A stretch of 64,000 nucleotides of DNA from Pelagibacterium flavum (GCF_025854335.1 NZ_CP107716.1:737001-801000); one strand, 5' to 3'. Positions 1 to 8,797 are shown, counted from the stretch's first letter. A program made the numbers and translations. Notes: generated by a model from the sequence alone, not told the origin.

Positions 1-2
1 TC

Positions 3-791
3 TATTATGGCGACGAGGTGGGAACTCCGGGGTCGGTGATGACCTATTTTCCGTTTCCTCACATCATCAGGGGGCGTCCGGGTACGGGGGAAGTGGGTGA
101 AACCGCGTTTTCGGTTCCCGAGGGCAGCCTTTCGTTCTGGAAGGAACGGTTTGCCGAAAAGGGCGTCGGCGGGGTGATGGCCGAAGAGGCATTCGGGGAA
201 AACCGGCTGCGCTTTACCGCCGTTGATGGCGACAGTTTCGCTCTGGTTGAATCCAGAGGCGATGAGCGTGCGCCATGGACCGGCGGCGCGGTGGCCGGTG
301 ACGAGGCGATACGGGGGTTTGCCGGGGCAAAATTGCGCCTTGGCGACAGCGGGGCGACCGAAGAGCTGCTCAAATTCATGGGGTATGAACACGCCGACAC
401 CTCCAAGGGCATCAAGCGTTTCGTAATCCCGGGCGGCAATGGGGCTGATGTTATCGATCTGCAGACTTTGCCCAACATGCCACGTGGCGACCTTGGGGCA
501 GGTTCTGTTCATCACATCGCCTTTGCCGTGGACGATCGGGAAGCCCAGAAGGCTGTGCGCCAGGCGCTGCTCGATACGGGCTATCAGGTCACCCCGGTGA
601 TCGATCGCGACTATTTCTTTGCGATCTACTTCCGCACCCCCGGTGGCGTCCTTTTTGAGATCGCAACCAATGAGCCCGGCTTCGACAAGGATGAGGACAC
701 CGCCCATCTGGGCGAGGCGCTGAAGCTGCCCACCCAGCACGAACACCGGCGCGCATGGCTGGAAACTCATCTGCCCGAAATAGAGGACTGA
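3..791 (+). CDS. Ring-cleaving dioxygenase, VOC/glyoxalase family (5' end outside window)
   Basis: The reading frame is open from the first bases of the window, and the residues before the first in-frame GTG (Y-Y-G-D-E-V-G) fit the 'YYGDE.G.PG' motif of this family, so the gene starts upstream. The visible part carries the second VOC repeat, including the HHIAFAVDD strand and a late FEIATNEPGF segment with the family's metal-binding Glu context. These proteins resemble Bacillus MhqO/MhqA and are thought to open hydroquinone- or catechol-like rings. The esterase gene follows after 3 bases. That pairing matches the dioxygenase-hydrolase (MhqO-MhqD) couple known from quinone-stress loci, so a role in quinone or aromatic electrophile detoxification is inferred. 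The exact substrate is unknown. Confidence 0.8.
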   Translation, partial: YYGDEVGTPGSVMTYFPFPHIIRGRPGTGEVGETAFSVPEGSLSFWKERFAEKGVGGVMAEEAFGENRLRFTAVDGDSFALVESRGDERAPWTGGAVAGDEAIRGFAGAKLRLGDSGATEELLKFMGYEHADTSKGIKRFVIPGGNGADVIDLQTLPNMPRGDLGAGSVHHIAFAVDDREAQKAVRQALLDTGYQVTPVIDRDYFFAIYFRTPGGVLFEIATNEPGFDKDEDTAHLGEALKLPTQHEHRRAWLETHLPEIED

Positions 792-794
792 GCT

Positions 795-1403
795 ATGAGC
801 GGAACCTATTTTATCAAGGAGCATGCGGGGCAGGGTCCGGCCGCTCCCACGCTCGTGCTGCTGCATGGTACGGGAGGCGACGAGAACCAGTTCTTCAATC
901 TGGGGCGGCAATTGCTGCCCCGGGCCCGGCTGGTTGCCGTTCGTGGCGACGTGTCCGAGGGTGGAGCTCTGCGCTATTTCAGGCGGACGGGGGAGGGCGT
1001 TTACGATATGGACGACCTTGCTGTTCGGACCGAAAAAATGGCGGGCTTTCTAAGAGGACTGGACGCGGGTGGACCGCTGATCGGGTTGGGCTATTCCAAT
1101 GGCGCCAATATTCTGGCGTCGGTGATGATGGCCCATCCCGAGCTGGTCGATGCCGGCGTGCTCATGCATCCGCTGATCCCCTGGGAGCCTGAACCCGTGG
1201 GCGGGCTCACGGGACGCCGCGTACTCATTACCGCCGGACGGCGTGACCCGATCTGCCCGGCCGGCCGCACTCAGGCTCTGGCCGACTGGTTTGTCGAACA
1301 GGGCGCACAGGCGGAAATCGCCTGGCATGAGGGTGGTCACGAAATCGTGCAGGCCGAATTGGCGGCTATTGCCAATTTTCTTGGCGACTACAATCACGGT
1401 TAA
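795..1403 (+). CDS. Alpha/beta hydrolase (carboxylesterase/phospholipase family, MhqD-like)
   Basis: A 202-residue single-domain serine hydrolase. The oxyanion-loop HGTGGDE lies at 24-30, the nucleophile elbow G-Y-S-N-G puts Ser at 101, Asp151 follows a strand (R-R-D-P), and His182 is in GGHE, giving a complete Ser-Asp-His triad. No signal peptide is seen, so it is cytoplasmic. The length and motifs match the YpfH/MhqD carboxylesterase group. The start ATG is 3 bases after the dioxygenase stop, so translation is probably coupled. The pairing suggests it cleaves the ring-opening product or a quinone adduct. The physiological substrate is not determined by sequence. Confidence 0.88.
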   Translation: MSGTYFIKEHAGQGPAAPTLVLLHGTGGDENQFFNLGRQLLPRARLVAVRGDVSEGGALRYFRRTGEGVYDMDDLAVRTEKMAGFLRGLDAGGPLIGLGYSNGANILASVMMAHPELVDAGVLMHPLIPWEPEPVGGLTGRRVLITAGRRDPICPAGRTQALADWFVEQGAQAEIAWHEGGHEIVQAELAAIANFLGDYNHG

Positions 1404-1448
1404 CAGGGCATAAACCACTGTACCGATAGGGTTTTACGGTGTCGGCGC

Positions 1449-3293
1449 ATGAGTGCGCCGGCACGTTTGGGGGTAGAGCGAGCGATGGTGAGATCGCTTT
1501 TTGGTCGGCTGGCTGGGCCGAGCTTGCGTACACGGGTGCTTTGGCTGGTGCTCGCGGCCTTGGTTCTTGTGGGGTTGGCAGGGTGGTTCGCCGTCAATCG
1601 CATCATCGAATCCCTGACCGTTCAGTTCGGCACGATGATCGCCGAACGTCAGGTTCAGTATGATCGTTATCGGGGCATGGCGGCGTTGGGGCGCGAGATT
1701 TCGCTTGCCGAGACCATGAGCCGTTCACCCGTTGTGCTGGATTGGCTCGCCAATGAGCAGGACGAAGAGCTCCGAGCTCGCGGGTTGGCCGAAATGGAGC
1801 ACTACCGAACCTCATTTACCGACCAGAGTGTCTTTCTGATCGTCAATGCATCGGGTAACTACTATTTCAACGACGCCCAGAACAGCTATGGCGACGACCC
1901 TTACAGCTACACGCTGCGGCCGAACTTGGAGCGCGATGCCTGGTATTACGCCACGCGAGAGCGACGCGAAGGCTGCCATCTCAACGTCAATGTTGACGAC
2001 GTACTCAAACTGACCAAGGTCTGGATCAATTGCCTCGTCAACCGGGACGGGGAAGTGCTGGGCATGGTGGGCACCGGGCTCGATCTGTCTGCCTTCATTC
2101 GCGAGGTGGTCGATCTGCCCCAACCGGGGGTCGATTCGATCTTTGTCGATCAGGGCGGCGCGGTTCAGGCGCACCGGGACGCATCGCTTGTCGATTTCCG
2201 TTCGATCACCAAGGACATCGCCGAAAGGACGACGGTCTTTTCGCTGGTGGACAATGTGGAAGACATGGCGTTGCTGCGTGCGATGATGAATGGGGCGATG
2301 GAATCGCCCGATGAAATTCGCACGGCCATGCTGACCATGGGCGGCATGCCCAGATTGGTCGGAGTGGGGTACCTCGACCATATCGGATGGTACAACATCA
2401 CGGTGATGGACCTTAAGACCATCATCGACCGGCGCATCTTTATTCCCGTTGGACTGGCAGCCATTGCCATTCTCCTGGCGGTGGGGCTGGCGCTGAGCTG
2501 GATTTTCCGCATCGTCGTTCTGAACCGGCTCGAAAAGGTCGAGGGGGGACTCGTCGCTTTGCGCGAGGGCAAGCGGGCGGTGATGAAGCCCGATCGCAGC
2601 GAAGACGAGATCGGCAGGCTATCGCGCACGCTGATCGAAATGTCCGATTCCATTACCGAATCGCGGCTCAGCCTTGAAAGCCAGGTGCGCGAGCGCACCG
2701 AACAACTGCAGTCGCTGGTCAACCTTGACGCGCTGACGAAAATCTACAATTGTCGCGGCTTTGAAGAAAAGTTCGTAGTCCAGCGCCGCCGAGAGGACGA
2801 TGAGAACCGCGTAAACGGGCTGATGCTAATCGACATCGACAATTTCAAGGTCGTCAACGATACGGCAGGCCATTCAGCCGGCGATCAGGTGGTGATCGAA
2901 GTGGCGCGGCGGCTCAAGGCGGCGCTGCGGCGGGTCGATGTCTGTGCGCGGTGGGGCGGGGATGAGTTTATCGTCCTGGTGCACGATTGCACACCGCAGG
3001 GCTTGTCCCAGATCGCTAATGCACTCACTGAAATGATGCGGCAGATGCCAGTCATCCTTTCAGATGGGGAGCCACTGTCGGTGACAATCAGTATCGGCGC
3101 TGCACTGGTTCTGGCCGAAGACAGTCTTGAGATGGCAACCGAAATGGCCGATGCGGCGCTGTATCGGGCCAAGGAAGACGGCCGCGACCGGGTTGTGCTG
3201 TTTGAGCGCGAGATGGCCTTGTGCCAAGACGCCGACGACGATGCGGCCGATGATCGATCGGTCACGCAGGCTATTGATAGCGAGGCCGTTTAA
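1449..3293 (+). CDS. Membrane-bound diguanylate cyclase with periplasmic sensor, HAMP and GGDEF domains
   Basis: Predicted to make cyclic di-GMP from two GTP in response to a periplasmic signal. Order of parts: TM helix at about 26-48; a large periplasmic region of about 280 residues of dCache-like character, with Y-Y-F-N-D and D-A-W-Y segments typical of that fold; second TM at about 328-352; HAMP and a short coiled coil to about 420; then the cyclase domain. G-G-D-E-F is intact at 503-507, and an R-x-x-D pair (Arg494, Asp497) lies five residues before it, the canonical inhibitory I-site. It should therefore be active and feedback-inhibited. An alternative start at 1485 has a slightly better purine-rich upstream stretch. 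The stop overlaps the convergent acetyltransferase stop. Confidence 0.9.
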   Translation: MSAPARLGVERAMVRSLFGRLAGPSLRTRVLWLVLAALVLVGLAGWFAVNRIIESLTVQFGTMIAERQVQYDRYRGMAALGREISLAETMSRSPVVLDWLANEQDEELRARGLAEMEHYRTSFTDQSVFLIVNASGNYYFNDAQNSYGDDPYSYTLRPNLERDAWYYATRERREGCHLNVNVDDVLKLTKVWINCLVNRDGEVLGMVGTGLDLSAFIREVVDLPQPGVDSIFVDQGGAVQAHRDASLVDFRSITKDIAERTTVFSLVDNVEDMALLRAMMNGAMESPDEIRTAMLTMGGMPRLVGVGYLDHIGWYNITVMDLKTIIDRRIFIPVGLAAIAILLAVGLALSWIFRIVVLNRLEKVEGGLVALREGKRAVMKPDRSEDEIGRLSRTLIEMSDSITESRLSLESQVRERTEQLQSLVNLDALTKIYNCRGFEEKFVVQRRREDDENRVNGLMLIDIDNFKVVNDTAGHSAGDQVVIEVARRLKAALRRVDVCARWGGDEFIVLVHDCTPQGLSQIANALTEMMRQMPVILSDGEPLSVTISIGAALVLAEDSLEMATEMADAALYRAKEDGRDRVVLFEREMALCQDADDDAADDRSVTQAIDSEAV

Positions 3294-3583
3294 GCCAGCA
3301 GATCGTCCCAATCGGGATGGCGGCGGAACTGGACGGCCACATACGGACATTGTGGCATGATCTTGAAATTGCCCGCGCGCGCGTCGGCGACGGCGCGCTT
3401 GACCAGTTGCAGGGCAATGCCGCGTCCCTCGAATTCCCGCGGAACGCCGGTGTGGGTGATGATGATGGATTGGTCGGGGCGCCGGAGATAGGTCATCTCA
3501 GCCTCTGCTCCCTCACCAAGCTCGGCCGAGTAGCGCCCATGTTTGCCATTGGTGGTGTGCTGGATATCGAGAGCGATGGCCAT
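3290..3583 (-). CDS. GNAT-type N-acetyltransferase (YjdJ-like, GCN5-related)
   Basis: A 97-residue protein with the compact YjdJ/Gcn5-like acetyltransferase fold. It has an E-M-T-Y-L strand, a V-P-x-E-F-E-G-R-G-I-A segment that forms the acetyl-CoA pyrophosphate-binding loop, and a C-terminal C-P-Y-V...F-R-R-H-P-D motif typical of the family. The start ATG at 3583 was chosen because AAGGA lies seven bases upstream. A longer in-frame extension has no matching homology. The gene is convergent with the diguanylate cyclase and the two stops overlap. The acceptor substrate is unknown. It stands alone and no operon partner is visible. Confidence 0.82.
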   Translation of the reverse strand: MAIALDIQHTTNGKHGRYSAELGEGAEAEMTYLRRPDQSIIITHTGVPREFEGRGIALQLVKRAVADARAGNFKIMPQCPYVAVQFRRHPDWDDLLA

Positions 3584-3691
3584 GGGCAGTTCCTTACAAG
3601 CGCTTTGGTGTGGGCTTAACGCATGAAAGATGGTTCTGGTTGACGGCAAGAGCAAGGCTTTGCACTCTCGTGCCGCTATCAAGGAGTTCCC

Positions 3692-4084
3692 ATGAGCCTG
3701 CCCATCCATCACATGATCGAGCGCGGCCCTCGCCCGGTCGCCCCATTTTCCCATGCCGTCGAGGCTGATGGCTGGGTGTTCGTCACCGGGCAGATGCCGA
3801 CCGACCCTGACGCCCCCGACGCGCCGCTGCCGGAGGGTATCGTGGCGCAGACGCGCCGGGTGATGGACAATCTGGCGATCGTTCTGGGCGGGATCGGTTT
3901 GTCGCTCGAAAACGTCACTATGGCGCGCGTCTATCTTACCGCGTTCGAGCGCGACTATGCGGATATGAACGCCACCTACCAATCGTATTTCGGGCCTGGA
4001 AAGCTGCCGGCCCGGACGACAATCGGGGTGACCGGGCTGGCTGTGGGGGCTTTGGTCGAGATCGACCTGATCGCGCGCCGCTAA
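3692..4084 (+). CDS. RidA family protein (enamine/imine deaminase)
   Basis: A 130-residue member of the RidA/YjgF/UK114 family. Members hydrolyse reactive enamine or imine intermediates released by PLP enzymes, or act on related species. The family signature region P-A-R-T-T-I-G-V-T-G-L-A-x-G-A-L-V-E-I-D is present near the C-terminus and includes the Arg that binds the substrate carboxylate. The N-terminal P-x-S-H-A-V and F-V-T-G-Q motifs are also present. An AAGGAG site sits just before the ATG. The variant spacing resembles 'other RidA' subfamilies rather than housekeeping RidA, so substrate assignment is open. A palindromic repeat begins directly after the stop. Confidence 0.88.
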   Translation: MSLPIHHMIERGPRPVAPFSHAVEADGWVFVTGQMPTDPDAPDAPLPEGIVAQTRRVMDNLAIVLGGIGLSLENVTMARVYLTAFERDYADMNATYQSYFGPGKLPARTTIGVTGLAVGALVEIDLIARR

Positions 4085-4167
4085 GTTGGGCGAGGGCGGC
4101 CTGCAGGTGTGCATCTTCTGCGCTTCCGGTTCTCGAATCGGCCTTTCTCGGCTCACCCTGACCTAAC
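4085..4167. repeat. Palindromic intergenic repeat, family A copy 1 (short form)
   Basis: Imperfect inverted repeat that starts at the RidA stop codon. The outer arms are GTTGGGCGAGGG and CACCCTGACCTAAC. The core GCGCTTCCGGTTCTC is shared with copies at 41006-41150 and 60499-60640, but the central 'CTCACGTAC...GTACGCTCC' part is missing here, so this looks like an internally deleted copy. Confidence 0.8.
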
Positions 4168-4178
4168 TTCCAAGACGT

Positions 4179-5087
4179 CTAAGCCAGAACGATCTTGAGG
4201 CGGTTGCCGGCGGGGTCGCGGGTTTGGATACCGGCTTCGATGGTTTCGACATCCGATCCCGCACTGGTCAGGCGATCGCGAATTTCGGTCAGCGTCTTCT
4301 CGTCGGGGACGACAATCTCGAACCAGCGCAGCCCGGCCACCCCGGCAGGCGGCATCGAGGGATTGCGCCCGGCCCAGATGTTGAAGGCAAGAATGTGGGG
4401 GGCGTAATCGAGATTGACGTCGCCCATGCCGTAGCGGCGCGAAAGGAGCTGACCGGCAAAGCCGATCTGGTCACGGTAAAAGTCCATGGCAGTGTCGAGA
4501 TCGTCCACATGGACGTGAACGTGACCGATGCGGGTGCCCTCGGGCATGGGCGCTAAAGGGTTCTCATCGCCGTCGAGTTCGGCCAGAAGATCCGGCACGT
4601 CGATGGGTTCGCGGCCCGAATGGGGCGTGCCATCGGGGGTTATGGCCATGAGGTCGTCGTCTTCGACGAACTTGCCGCGCCACGGAGTCTCATAGGTGAT
4701 TTCGATGCCGTTGCCATCGAAATCCCAGAGGTAAAGCGCCTCGGAGACCAGATGATCGGTGGGGGAGACGCGAACGCGGGCGGCAATTGCCCGGTTGAGG
4801 GCACGAGCGAAGTCGCGGCGGGTGGGGACGTGGATGGCGACGTGGTAGAGCCCCACCGTGTGGGGAGCAACCAGCCCGCTGGCGCCGGTTTCGAGAACGA
4901 CGAGCACCTCACTCCCCACGCCCAGCTCAAGCCGGTCGGGGTTGCGGCTGATCAAAGTGAGGCCGACGACATCGCGCCAGACTGCAAGGGCCTGATCGGG
5001 ATCAGTCACAGCGATATGGATCTGTCCCAGGCGGGTGGTTGTTGGCACCAGTAAGGGCGTTGCGACGCTGGGTCTGGTCTTGAGCAT
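4179..5087 (-). CDS. Two-domain VOC family extradiol dioxygenase (CatE-like)
   Basis: A 302-residue protein with two glyoxalase/VOC repeats, beginning at about residue 15 (G-Q-I-H-I-A-V) and about residue 183 (I-G-H-V-H-V-H-V). The His in H-V-A-I-H and H-V-H-V together with late Glu residues (G-I-E-I-T-Y-E) fit the 2-His-1-Glu metal centre of catechol 2,3-dioxygenase-like enzymes such as Bacillus CatE/YfiE. The ATG at 5087 was chosen over one eight codons upstream because GGAG lies eight bases before it. The GntR regulator gene lies just upstream on the same strand, so the two may be co-transcribed. The ring substrate cannot be read from the sequence. Confidence 0.83.
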   Translation of the reverse strand: MLKTRPSVATPLLVPTTTRLGQIHIAVTDPDQALAVWRDVVGLTLISRNPDRLELGVGSEVLVVLETGASGLVAPHTVGLYHVAIHVPTRRDFARALNRAIAARVRVSPTDHLVSEALYLWDFDGNGIEITYETPWRGKFVEDDDLMAITPDGTPHSGREPIDVPDLLAELDGDENPLAPMPEGTRIGHVHVHVDDLDTAMDFYRDQIGFAGQLLSRRYGMGDVNLDYAPHILAFNIWAGRNPSMPPAGVAGLRWFEIVVPDEKTLTEIRDRLTSAGSDVETIEAGIQTRDPAGNRLKIVLA

Positions 5088-5143
5088 GGCGGTATCTCCG
5101 TGGCGTGTCATTGCCGTAAGGATAATGCCGCCGAGCGTTCTGA

Positions 5144-5926
5144 TTAAGTGGACGGAACGCGACGGATTGTTGCCAAATCACGAATGATGCCGGATTGGTC
5201 GGTGCTCCGGCTTGCCGCGCCGGGCACAAAAAGCTCGGGGTGACGGTTTGCCAGGGCTTCGGTTTCGCTGATCATGCCATCGAGGTGGACGTGCATGGCG
5301 CGGGCCGCGCGGTCGCCCTTGCCCGCCGCTATCTCGGCAAGGATTTTGGCATGTTCTTCGATGCCCACGGCAATGCGGCGGATGGAGTTAGTCATCTGCC
5401 GGGCCCTATCGAGATTGTTGCGCGCGGTATCGACAACGGCCTTCATGCGTCTGTAACCGAGAGTGCTCAAAAGCTCGTCATGAAACTGCAGGTCGAGACG
5501 GTGAAACGTGTTGCGATCTTCGTTGCGCGCGCTTTCGCGCTGGGCCGCTATATTGGCCTCCAGCCGCTCGGTGAGGCCGGGTGGGCGGTGGGTGGCGAGC
5601 ATGCGCACCGCTTCGCCCTCGAGAGCCTTGCGGATGAAGATGTATTCCTTGATCGCGCCCAGCGAGAGGAACGAGACGACTGTGCCCCGTTGGGGCAGGA
5701 TATCGAGCAGTCCTTCGGATTCCAGTCTTGCAAAGGCCTCGGCGACAGGAGAGCGCGACACGCCGAGCCGCGCACAGATCTGGGATTTGTCGAGCATGGT
5801 GCCCGGTGGAAGCCTCAGATCGATGATGGCGTTTCGCAATTGTGCGGCTACCTGGGCAGCCATGGAGCCGCGCGGCATGTCAGCGGAGTTGGAAAGGAAG
5901 GAATAGGTCGTTTCGGCGGTATCCAT
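5144..5926 (-). CDS. GntR family regulator, FadR/FCD subfamily
   Basis: A winged helix-turn-helix regulator of 260 residues. The DNA-binding domain spans roughly residues 15-85 with A-A-Q-V-A-A-Q-L-R-N-A-I and the recognition stretch L-G-V-S-R-S-P-V-x-E-A. The C-terminal FCD ligand domain has the conserved D...H pattern (R-L-D-L-Q-F-H, then H-A-K-I-L and M-H-V-H). Metal-binding FCD proteins of this type sense organic acids. A TATAAT-like -10 box on the minus strand at 5958-5963 lies between this ATG and a weak TTG start farther upstream, which favours the ATG at 5926. The gene is divergent from the semialdehyde dehydrogenase, which is a likely target along with the VOC gene downstream. Confidence 0.85.
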   Translation of the reverse strand: MDTAETTYSFLSNSADMPRGSMAAQVAAQLRNAIIDLRLPPGTMLDKSQICARLGVSRSPVAEAFARLESEGLLDILPQRGTVVSFLSLGAIKEYIFIRKALEGEAVRMLATHRPPGLTERLEANIAAQRESARNEDRNTFHRLDLQFHDELLSTLGYRRMKAVVDTARNNLDRARQMTNSIRRIAVGIEEHAKILAEIAAGKGDRAARAMHVHLDGMISETEALANRHPELFVPGAASRSTDQSGIIRDLATIRRVPST

Positions 5927-6070
5927 TCGGCCCGTCGCTAAATCGGCACTGGCTATTATTATAGCAGTTCTGTTGAAACTGGCCAGCAAAACCGAAACCC
6001 TGCCGGGTCCCTGTTGCCATCGAGCAATTTGAGGCGTTCAATTGCAAAAAACACTACAAGGAGGCTCCCC

Positions 6071-7546
6071 ATGACCCTGACGTCCGCGCTTACCGACCGG
6101 CTCAAGGAACCACGGCTGATTGCGGCCGGTGGCTTTATCAACGGCAAGTGGAACACCGTCTCTTCGCGCGGCAAGGTGTTTCGGGTGGCGAATCCGGCGA
6201 CGGGTGAAGTGCTGGCGCAGATTCCCGATCTTTCGACCCACGCGACGCATGAGGCGATCGATGCTGCTCATGCGGCACAGCCGGGCTGGGCAGCAAAATC
6301 GGCAAAGGAGCGCGCCGATCTGCTCAAAAAACTCAACAGGCTGATGGTGGAGAACGCCGACGATCTGGCCACCATCCTGACACTGGAAATGGGCAAGCCC
6401 TGGAAGGAGGCCCACGGGGAGGTCCTCTACGGCGCCAGCTTTATCGAGTGGTTCGCCGAGGAGGCGCGCCGGGTCTATGGCGATACGATTCCGGGGCACA
6501 CCGCCAACACCAGAATCAGCGTCATCAAGCAGCCGGTGGGCGTCGTGGGTGTCATTACACCCTGGAATTTTCCCAACGCGATGCTGGCGCGCAAGCTGGC
6601 GCCGGCCTTGGCGGCGGGGTGCACGGTGGTTTCCAAACCCGCTTCGGAAACCCCGCTTTCGGCGCTGGCGATCGCAAGGCTGATGGAATGGGCGGGATTT
6701 CCCGCCGGCGTGTTCAACATCGTGCCGGGTACGGATTCTGCCGCGATCGGGCAAGAGCTTTGCGCCAATCCCAAGGTTGCCAAGATCAGCTTTACCGGGT
6801 CCACCAATGTCGGGAAAATCCTGATGCGCCAGTGCGCGGACGGCATCAAGCGCATGAGCATGGAGCTGGGTGGGAACGCGCCGTTCATCGTGTTCGACGA
6901 CGCCGATCTCGATGCTGCGGTCGATGGGGCCATTGCGTCAAAATTCCGCAATGCGGGCCAGACTTGTGTCTGTGCCAACCGCGTTTATGTGCAGGCGGGT
7001 ATTCACGACGCATTTGTTGATCGTCTCAAGGACAGGATGGCCCAACTCAGGCTCGGCAACGGCATGGAGGAAGGGATAGAACTTGGCCCGCTCATTACGG
7101 ACAAGGCGGTCAGCAAGGTCGAGGAGCTTGTCGGCGATGCGCGCGAGCTGGGTGCCGATATCATCATGGGTGGTGCGCCGACCGGAGAGCGGACATTTTA
7201 TCCGCCAACGCTTCTGGTAGGCGCCACAAAGGACATGCGGCTGGCGCGCGAGGAGATATTTGGCCCGGTCGCGCCTGTCTTCAAATTCGAAACGGTTGAA
7301 GAGGCCGTTGAACTGGCCAATGCCACCGAGTTCGGGTTGGCGGCCTATTTCTACGGCAAGGACATCTCGAAGGTGACCAAGGTGGCTGAGGCTTTGCAAT
7401 ACGGGATCGTGGGCATCAATACGGGGATGATTTCCACCGAGGTCGCCCCGTTCGGTGGGGTCAAGCAGTCGGGTTTTGGCCGGGAAGGCTCCAAATTCGG
7501 CATCGAGGATTATCTCAACATAAAATATCTCTGTCTTGCCGTGTAA
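6071..7546 (+). CDS. gabD: NAD(P)-dependent succinate-semialdehyde dehydrogenase (GabD-like)
   Basis: A 491-residue aldehyde dehydrogenase. Key features are P-W-N-F-P in the cofactor-binding fold, F-T-G-S-T-N-V-G-K, the general base Glu265 in M-E-L-G-G-N-A-P and the nucleophile Cys299 in G-Q-T-C-V-C. The second Cys two residues after the nucleophile is typical of GabD-type enzymes. The start is fixed by a near-perfect AAGGAGG site six bases upstream. GabD-like enzymes oxidise succinate semialdehyde and often also alpha-ketoglutarate semialdehyde or glutarate semialdehyde. Because a sugar-acid locus lies in the same window, the alpha-ketoglutarate semialdehyde role is an alternative. The divergent GntR gene is the probable regulator. 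Confidence 0.87.
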   Translation: MTLTSALTDRLKEPRLIAAGGFINGKWNTVSSRGKVFRVANPATGEVLAQIPDLSTHATHEAIDAAHAAQPGWAAKSAKERADLLKKLNRLMVENADDLATILTLEMGKPWKEAHGEVLYGASFIEWFAEEARRVYGDTIPGHTANTRISVIKQPVGVVGVITPWNFPNAMLARKLAPALAAGCTVVSKPASETPLSALAIARLMEWAGFPAGVFNIVPGTDSAAIGQELCANPKVAKISFTGSTNVGKILMRQCADGIKRMSMELGGNAPFIVFDDADLDAAVDGAIASKFRNAGQTCVCANRVYVQAGIHDAFVDRLKDRMAQLRLGNGMEEGIELGPLITDKAVSKVEELVGDARELGADIIMGGAPTGERTFYPPTLLVGATKDMRLAREEIFGPVAPVFKFETVEEAVELANATEFGLAAYFYGKDISKVTKVAEALQYGIVGINTGMISTEVAPFGGVKQSGFGREGSKFGIEDYLNIKYLCLAV

Positions 7547-7638
7547 CCCCCATCGGTAGATCGCCGAGCTTGGCGCTTACGCCCCGTTAGAACCTCTTGC
7601 CTATCGTCTGCCCCAGAGGGTGTGGAGACGATTCGGCG

Positions 7639-8175
7639 ATGCGGGTTAGAGCGGGTTTCGGGCGGGCGCGGTTTGTCGCGCAGCCGCAACGGCGGCCGCC
7701 GATGGTGCTTGAGCCGCTGCTTGCACTGATTGCGGTGGCGGCGCTGGGCTGGGTGGCGATCGAGCGGGGTTATGTCGAAGTTCCCGGCTTCGAGGTGCCA
7801 GACGCGGCTTCGGGCTACGAGACGGTCGCGCACCACTTCTCGCTGTGCTCGGGGAGCGGCGGCACCTGCGTGATCGATGGCGATACTATCCGTATTGAAG
7901 GGCAGTCGGTCAGGATTGCCGATATCGATACGCCTGAAGTGCGCGATTACGGCTGCGCCGAGGAAAAGGCGCTTGGCGACAGGGCAACGCTGCGCATGCT
8001 CGAGCTGGTCAACCAAGGGGGGTTCACTATGGCACTCTGGGACCATCGCGACGAGGACATGTATGGCCGCAAGCTACGTGTGCTCGAACGCGACGGGCAG
8101 TCGCTGGGCATGATGCTGGTCGCTGAGGGTTTGGCGCGCCCTTGGGGCGGCGCGCGCCGGAGCTGGTGCGGCTAG
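7639..8175 (+). CDS. Thermonuclease (SNase-like) family protein, membrane anchored or secreted
   Basis: A 178-residue protein with one N-terminal hydrophobic segment (about 23-40, M-V-L-E-P-L-L-A-L-I-A-V-A-A-L) followed by a staphylococcal nuclease-like domain. The domain shows V-I-D-G-D-T-I (metal Asp), V-R-I-A-D-I-D-T-P-E (the Arg, Asp and Glu of the active site) and D-M-Y-G-R-K (second catalytic Arg). All catalytic positions of SNase are therefore present. The ATG at 7639 has GGAG upstream, and an upstream TTG would add only unconserved residues. It probably acts in the periplasm on nucleic acid. The role is unknown and it is not in an operon with gabD. Confidence 0.83.
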   Translation: MRVRAGFGRARFVAQPQRRPPMVLEPLLALIAVAALGWVAIERGYVEVPGFEVPDAASGYETVAHHFSLCSGSGGTCVIDGDTIRIEGQSVRIADIDTPEVRDYGCAEEKALGDRATLRMLELVNQGGFTMALWDHRDEDMYGRKLRVLERDGQSLGMMLVAEGLARPWGGARRSWCG

Positions 8176-8178
8176 GTT

Positions 8179-8391
8179 TCAGTAGTGAGGCGGAGGGGGC
8201 TCGGCCTTGCCCGTGCGGGCGAGCTGTTCGACGGCGGCGATCTGGTCGTCGATCATGGCGAGCTGTCGCTTGAGCCTGTCGATTTCGCGCCACTGGCCCG
8301 TGATCACGGCACTCAAATCCTCAATGGTCTGGTCCTGATGGGCCAGACGCTCTTCGAGAGCGATAAGCCGCTGTTCCTGACTGTCGGCCAT
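8179..8391 (-). CDS. slyX: SlyX family protein
   Basis: A 70-residue, mostly helical protein of the SlyX family. It has the heptad-rich E-E-R-L-A-H-Q-D-Q-T-I-E-D-L segment predicted to form a coiled coil and the diagnostic proline-rich tail P-P-P-P-H-Y. The function is unknown. In Escherichia coli slyX lies beside slyD, but no SlyD-like gene is near here. It is convergent with the nuclease gene, with 3 bases between the stops. Confidence 0.9.
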   Translation of the reverse strand: MADSQEQRLIALEERLAHQDQTIEDLSAVITGQWREIDRLKRQLAMIDDQIAAVEQLARTGKAEPPPPHY

Positions 8392-8404
8392 TGTTGCGTC
8401 GTCC

Positions 8405-8797
8405 TTAGTCGATGGTCAAAACCCCGGCGTCAGTGGGGGTGAAGCCGCAGGAAAGGTAGAAATCGCGCAGATGGGGCTCGAAGTCCACATGGACTTTCTG
8501 CAATCCGCGCTTGCGGGCGACCTTGAGGGCCGCTTCGACCATGGATTGGCCGATGCCGTGATCGCGAAACTCGGGGTGCACGCAGGCATCGACCAGAAAG
8601 CCGTGAATGCCGCCATCCCAGGCCATGTTGGTAAAACCGATGATCCGGTCTCCCAGATAGGCGCCGACATGGGTGAGGCTGCGGGTCAGGATGGATTGGA
8701 AATCGGAGACGCCATCGATCTCCCAAGTGGCCCGCCAGAGGTCGGACAGTTCGCGCTGGCTGGGAAAGGGGTCGATTCTTACGTCAACAACGTCCAT
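8405..8797 (-). CDS. GNAT family N-acetyltransferase
   Basis: A 130-residue GCN5-related acetyltransferase. The acetyl-CoA loop is seen as V-H-P-E-F-R-D-H-G-I-G-Q-S-M, and the C-terminal F-Y-L-S-C-G-F motif is typical of the fold. The ATG at 8797 follows GAAGGA at good spacing. A 15-codon extension upstream lacks a ribosome site. It lies 13 bases upstream of slyX on the same strand, so the two may form a small operon. The acceptor molecule is not identifiable. Confidence 0.84.
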   Translation of the reverse strand: MDVVDVRIDPFPSQRELSDLWRATWEIDGVSDFQSILTRSLTHVGAYLGDRIIGFTNMAWDGGIHGFLVDACVHPEFRDHGIGQSMVEAALKVARKRGLQKVHVDFEPHLRDFYLSCGFTPTDAGVLTID

